From: an uncultured Eubacteriales bacterium
GTDB lineage: Bacteria > Bacillota > Clostridia > TANB77 > CAG-508
Length of the DNA stretch: 55,899 nt
Direction of reading: 5' to 3'
Assembly (NCBI GenBank): GCA_949294555.1
Contig: CASFHP010000009.1
Span: forward strand, 1-55,899
Shown in pieces: positions 54,681 to 55,899 of this stretch. The position numbers were made by a program, and so were the translations under genes. The notes below the pieces were generated by a model. That model was not told the origin of the DNA, ran no database searches, and saw nothing but the letters and a program-made list of their open reading frames with translations. The stretch's first letter is position 1; the number at the start of each line of letters is the position of its first letter.

Positions 54681-55500
54681 GCAGGGAAAAATTTTTTCCC
54701 TACAACCCTTTGCATAAAAAATACACCAAGTGAATTTTTTATGTTTTCAATAAATTTACTTTTAGTAATTTATTGAAAAAAGAGTCAAGAAAAACATTTT
54801 TTCAAATTTTTTCTTAACTCTATGAAACCTAGCTCGGTTTCAAACTTCCACGCATACTAACAAAAATTTTATATATTCATATAAATTTTTTGTCAGTTCA
54901 GGTCAAGGAAATTGACATCCAATATCGGCGACACGCCAACATTGGACATCAATTTCGCACATAAATAACTGTATTACTATATTTTAGATTAGTTAAATTA
55001 TCTTAAATATTTATCAATATATTTTTATATTAAATTTTAACAACTGGAAACCAGAGGGAGGGAGCATGAGAGAAATAGGTGCAATAATCCCATAGAGCGA
55101 AAAAAAGGATTATTACACCTAATATTGTAGAAACCGTCAGTCGGTCGCTTTCGTTCATAGGTAGTCTAGTATGTAGTAAAACTACTGTAATTGCTAACAT
55201 ATTTCTATGTTATTGTTCATACTTGTCCAAACTTTTTATTACGTTGAAATGCGATAGCATTTCAAAAGTAACAAGAAAAACGTCCTTTAAAATTTATTTG
55301 GAGTTTTTCTTACAATTACAAATCCATTTCAAGTTTTGCCTCCCAATACTCTTTTATTATTGTGAGTCTGTGTTGTAAAATCTCACTCACGCATTTTGTG
55401 TAAATAGACCGTTTACACGAATACGAATGAATTTTATAGCATCTGCTCATTACACCTAGCACTTTTATAGAGGTGCTGCAATTCTCTACATGATAAAAAG
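54681..55500. other. Palindrome-rich non-coding region behind oriT
   Basis: About 0.8 kb without a gene. It holds AGGGAAAAATTTTTTCCCT; TTTTCAATAAATT with TAATTTATTGAAAA; GAAACC-GGTTTC; a 49-bp imperfect palindrome at 54908-54956; GGTGCAATAATCC with GGATTATTACACC (55060-55112); GAAATGC-GATA-GCATTTC and AGCAC-GTGCT. Such stacked hairpins resemble single-strand origins and transfer regions of rolling-circle plasmids. A 9-codon ORF (MREIGAIIP, from 55066) with a GGAGGGAGC site overlaps one hairpin. Confidence 0.45.
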
Positions 55501-55530
55501 AACCTACTAGCAGTTAAAACTACTAATAGG
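55494..55530 (-). terminator. Terminator of the 55549 ORF
   Basis: On the minus strand CCTATTAGTAGTT pairs with AACTGCTAGTAGG, then a T-rich run. Confidence 0.65.
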
Positions 55531-55548
55531 ATCTTAGTTATTAAATTT

Positions 55549-55808
55549 TTATGATAAAGTAATTATATTATTTATAAAAGATAACATTATGTTTAGCATA
55601 TCCACATTAATTTGTTCTATGCATATTTTTCCATTCATTATCATTGTATCATGATGAACATTTGACTTAATAAATAAGTTTTCGTATAAATCATTTATAA
55701 GTTGAGCTATATCTATATCTTGCTCTGGAATTCCTCGAAGTATATTATGTATAACTCTGATAAATTCGTCATTAGATGAAAAGATTTGTATAAAATCTTC
55801 TTTTGCAT
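55549..55808 (-). pseudogene. Unknown ORF interrupted by a group II intron
   Basis: The reading frame runs from the intron edge to a stop at 55549 (HAKEDFIQIFSSNDEFIRVI to MLNIMLSFINNIITLS). It is an acidic alpha-helical protein end of unknown family. The apparent start codon (MPVA) lies inside the intron, so the real 5' part must be on the far side of it, outside the window. A terminator follows the stop, which supports a real gene. Confidence 0.55.
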
Positions 55809-55899
55809 GTGCGACAGGCATGTCATTTAACTAATCGGTGAAAGTCCGTAGTGGGGGTATATATCGCTAACCACATAGAGAAGCACAAGCTATCCATCG
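55809..55899 (+). mobile_element. 5' end of a group II intron
   Basis: Begins GTGCGAC at 55809, the group II intron 5' consensus, and continues with AATCGGTGAAAGTCCG, a domain I sequence common in bacterial group II introns, then CACATAGAGAAGCACAAG. The reverse transcriptase part and 3' end lie beyond the window. It is oriented opposite to the ORF it enters, so splicing cannot rescue that ORF's message. Confidence 0.75.

Noticed and set aside
54490..55899. Second copy of the tRNA-Leu 3' end as attR
   Set aside because: I looked for GGTTCGATTCC and CATCTGCACCA to the end of the window and did not find them; the right border must lie outside.

Overview
The window is chromosomal DNA from a low-GC, endospore-forming Firmicute, most likely a gut Clostridia lineage. 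The evidence is the strongly AT-rich sequence, AGGAGG-type ribosome sites with frequent TTG starts, spoVS, an RNase Y, a CarD-type regulator, the rimP-nusA-ylxR-ylxQ-infB-rbfA order, a T-box ahead of ileS, and a GH25/LysM cell-wall hydrolase. I cannot name the genus.

Core part (1 to about 47,700). 1-10,400: cell-surface and metabolic genes (polysaccharide deacetylase, a large unknown protein, GH25-LysM lysozyme, tRNA-Leu(CAA), a membrane-anchored serpin, a flavin reductase, an Fe-S aldo/keto reductase behind a MerR-type promoter, rdgB). 10,400-26,400: addA, rqcH, a repeat coiled-coil protein, der, plsY, a 27-codon membrane peptide, carA-carB, and an orphan pilin-like protein. 26,400-34,000: the rimP-to-nrnA translation operon and trmB. 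34,000-42,600: T-box, DUF1653-like gene, ileS, an unknown gene, a two-gene ABC-2 exporter, small ORFs and an XRE regulator. 42,900-47,700: rny, ymdB, spoVS, dut, carD and tRNA-Leu(UAA).

Accessory part (47,700 to the end). An integrase gene abuts the 3' end of tRNA-Leu(UAA). It is followed by an excisionase-like gene, HTH regulators with palindromic operators, a Cys-rich RiPP precursor with its radical SAM/SPASM maturase, a broken methyltransferase, a MobV relaxase with a disrupted 5' end, a MobV/pMV158-type oriT, about 0.9 kb of palindromes, and finally the 5' end of a group II intron inserted antisense in an unknown ORF. I read this as an integrative mobilizable element carrying a ranthipeptide/sactipeptide-type cargo. 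Its right end lies outside the window.

Two further themes stand out. Intergenic spaces carry many long palindromes of different families: a 30-bp perfect hairpin, a roughly 311-bp palindrome, and two REP-like elements with GGGGACG cores. Three genes (ylxQ, a methyltransferase, mob) each have one surplus base at an A-run, so assembly error must be separated from real decay. All functional calls come from reading motifs by eye; no database search or folding was run.
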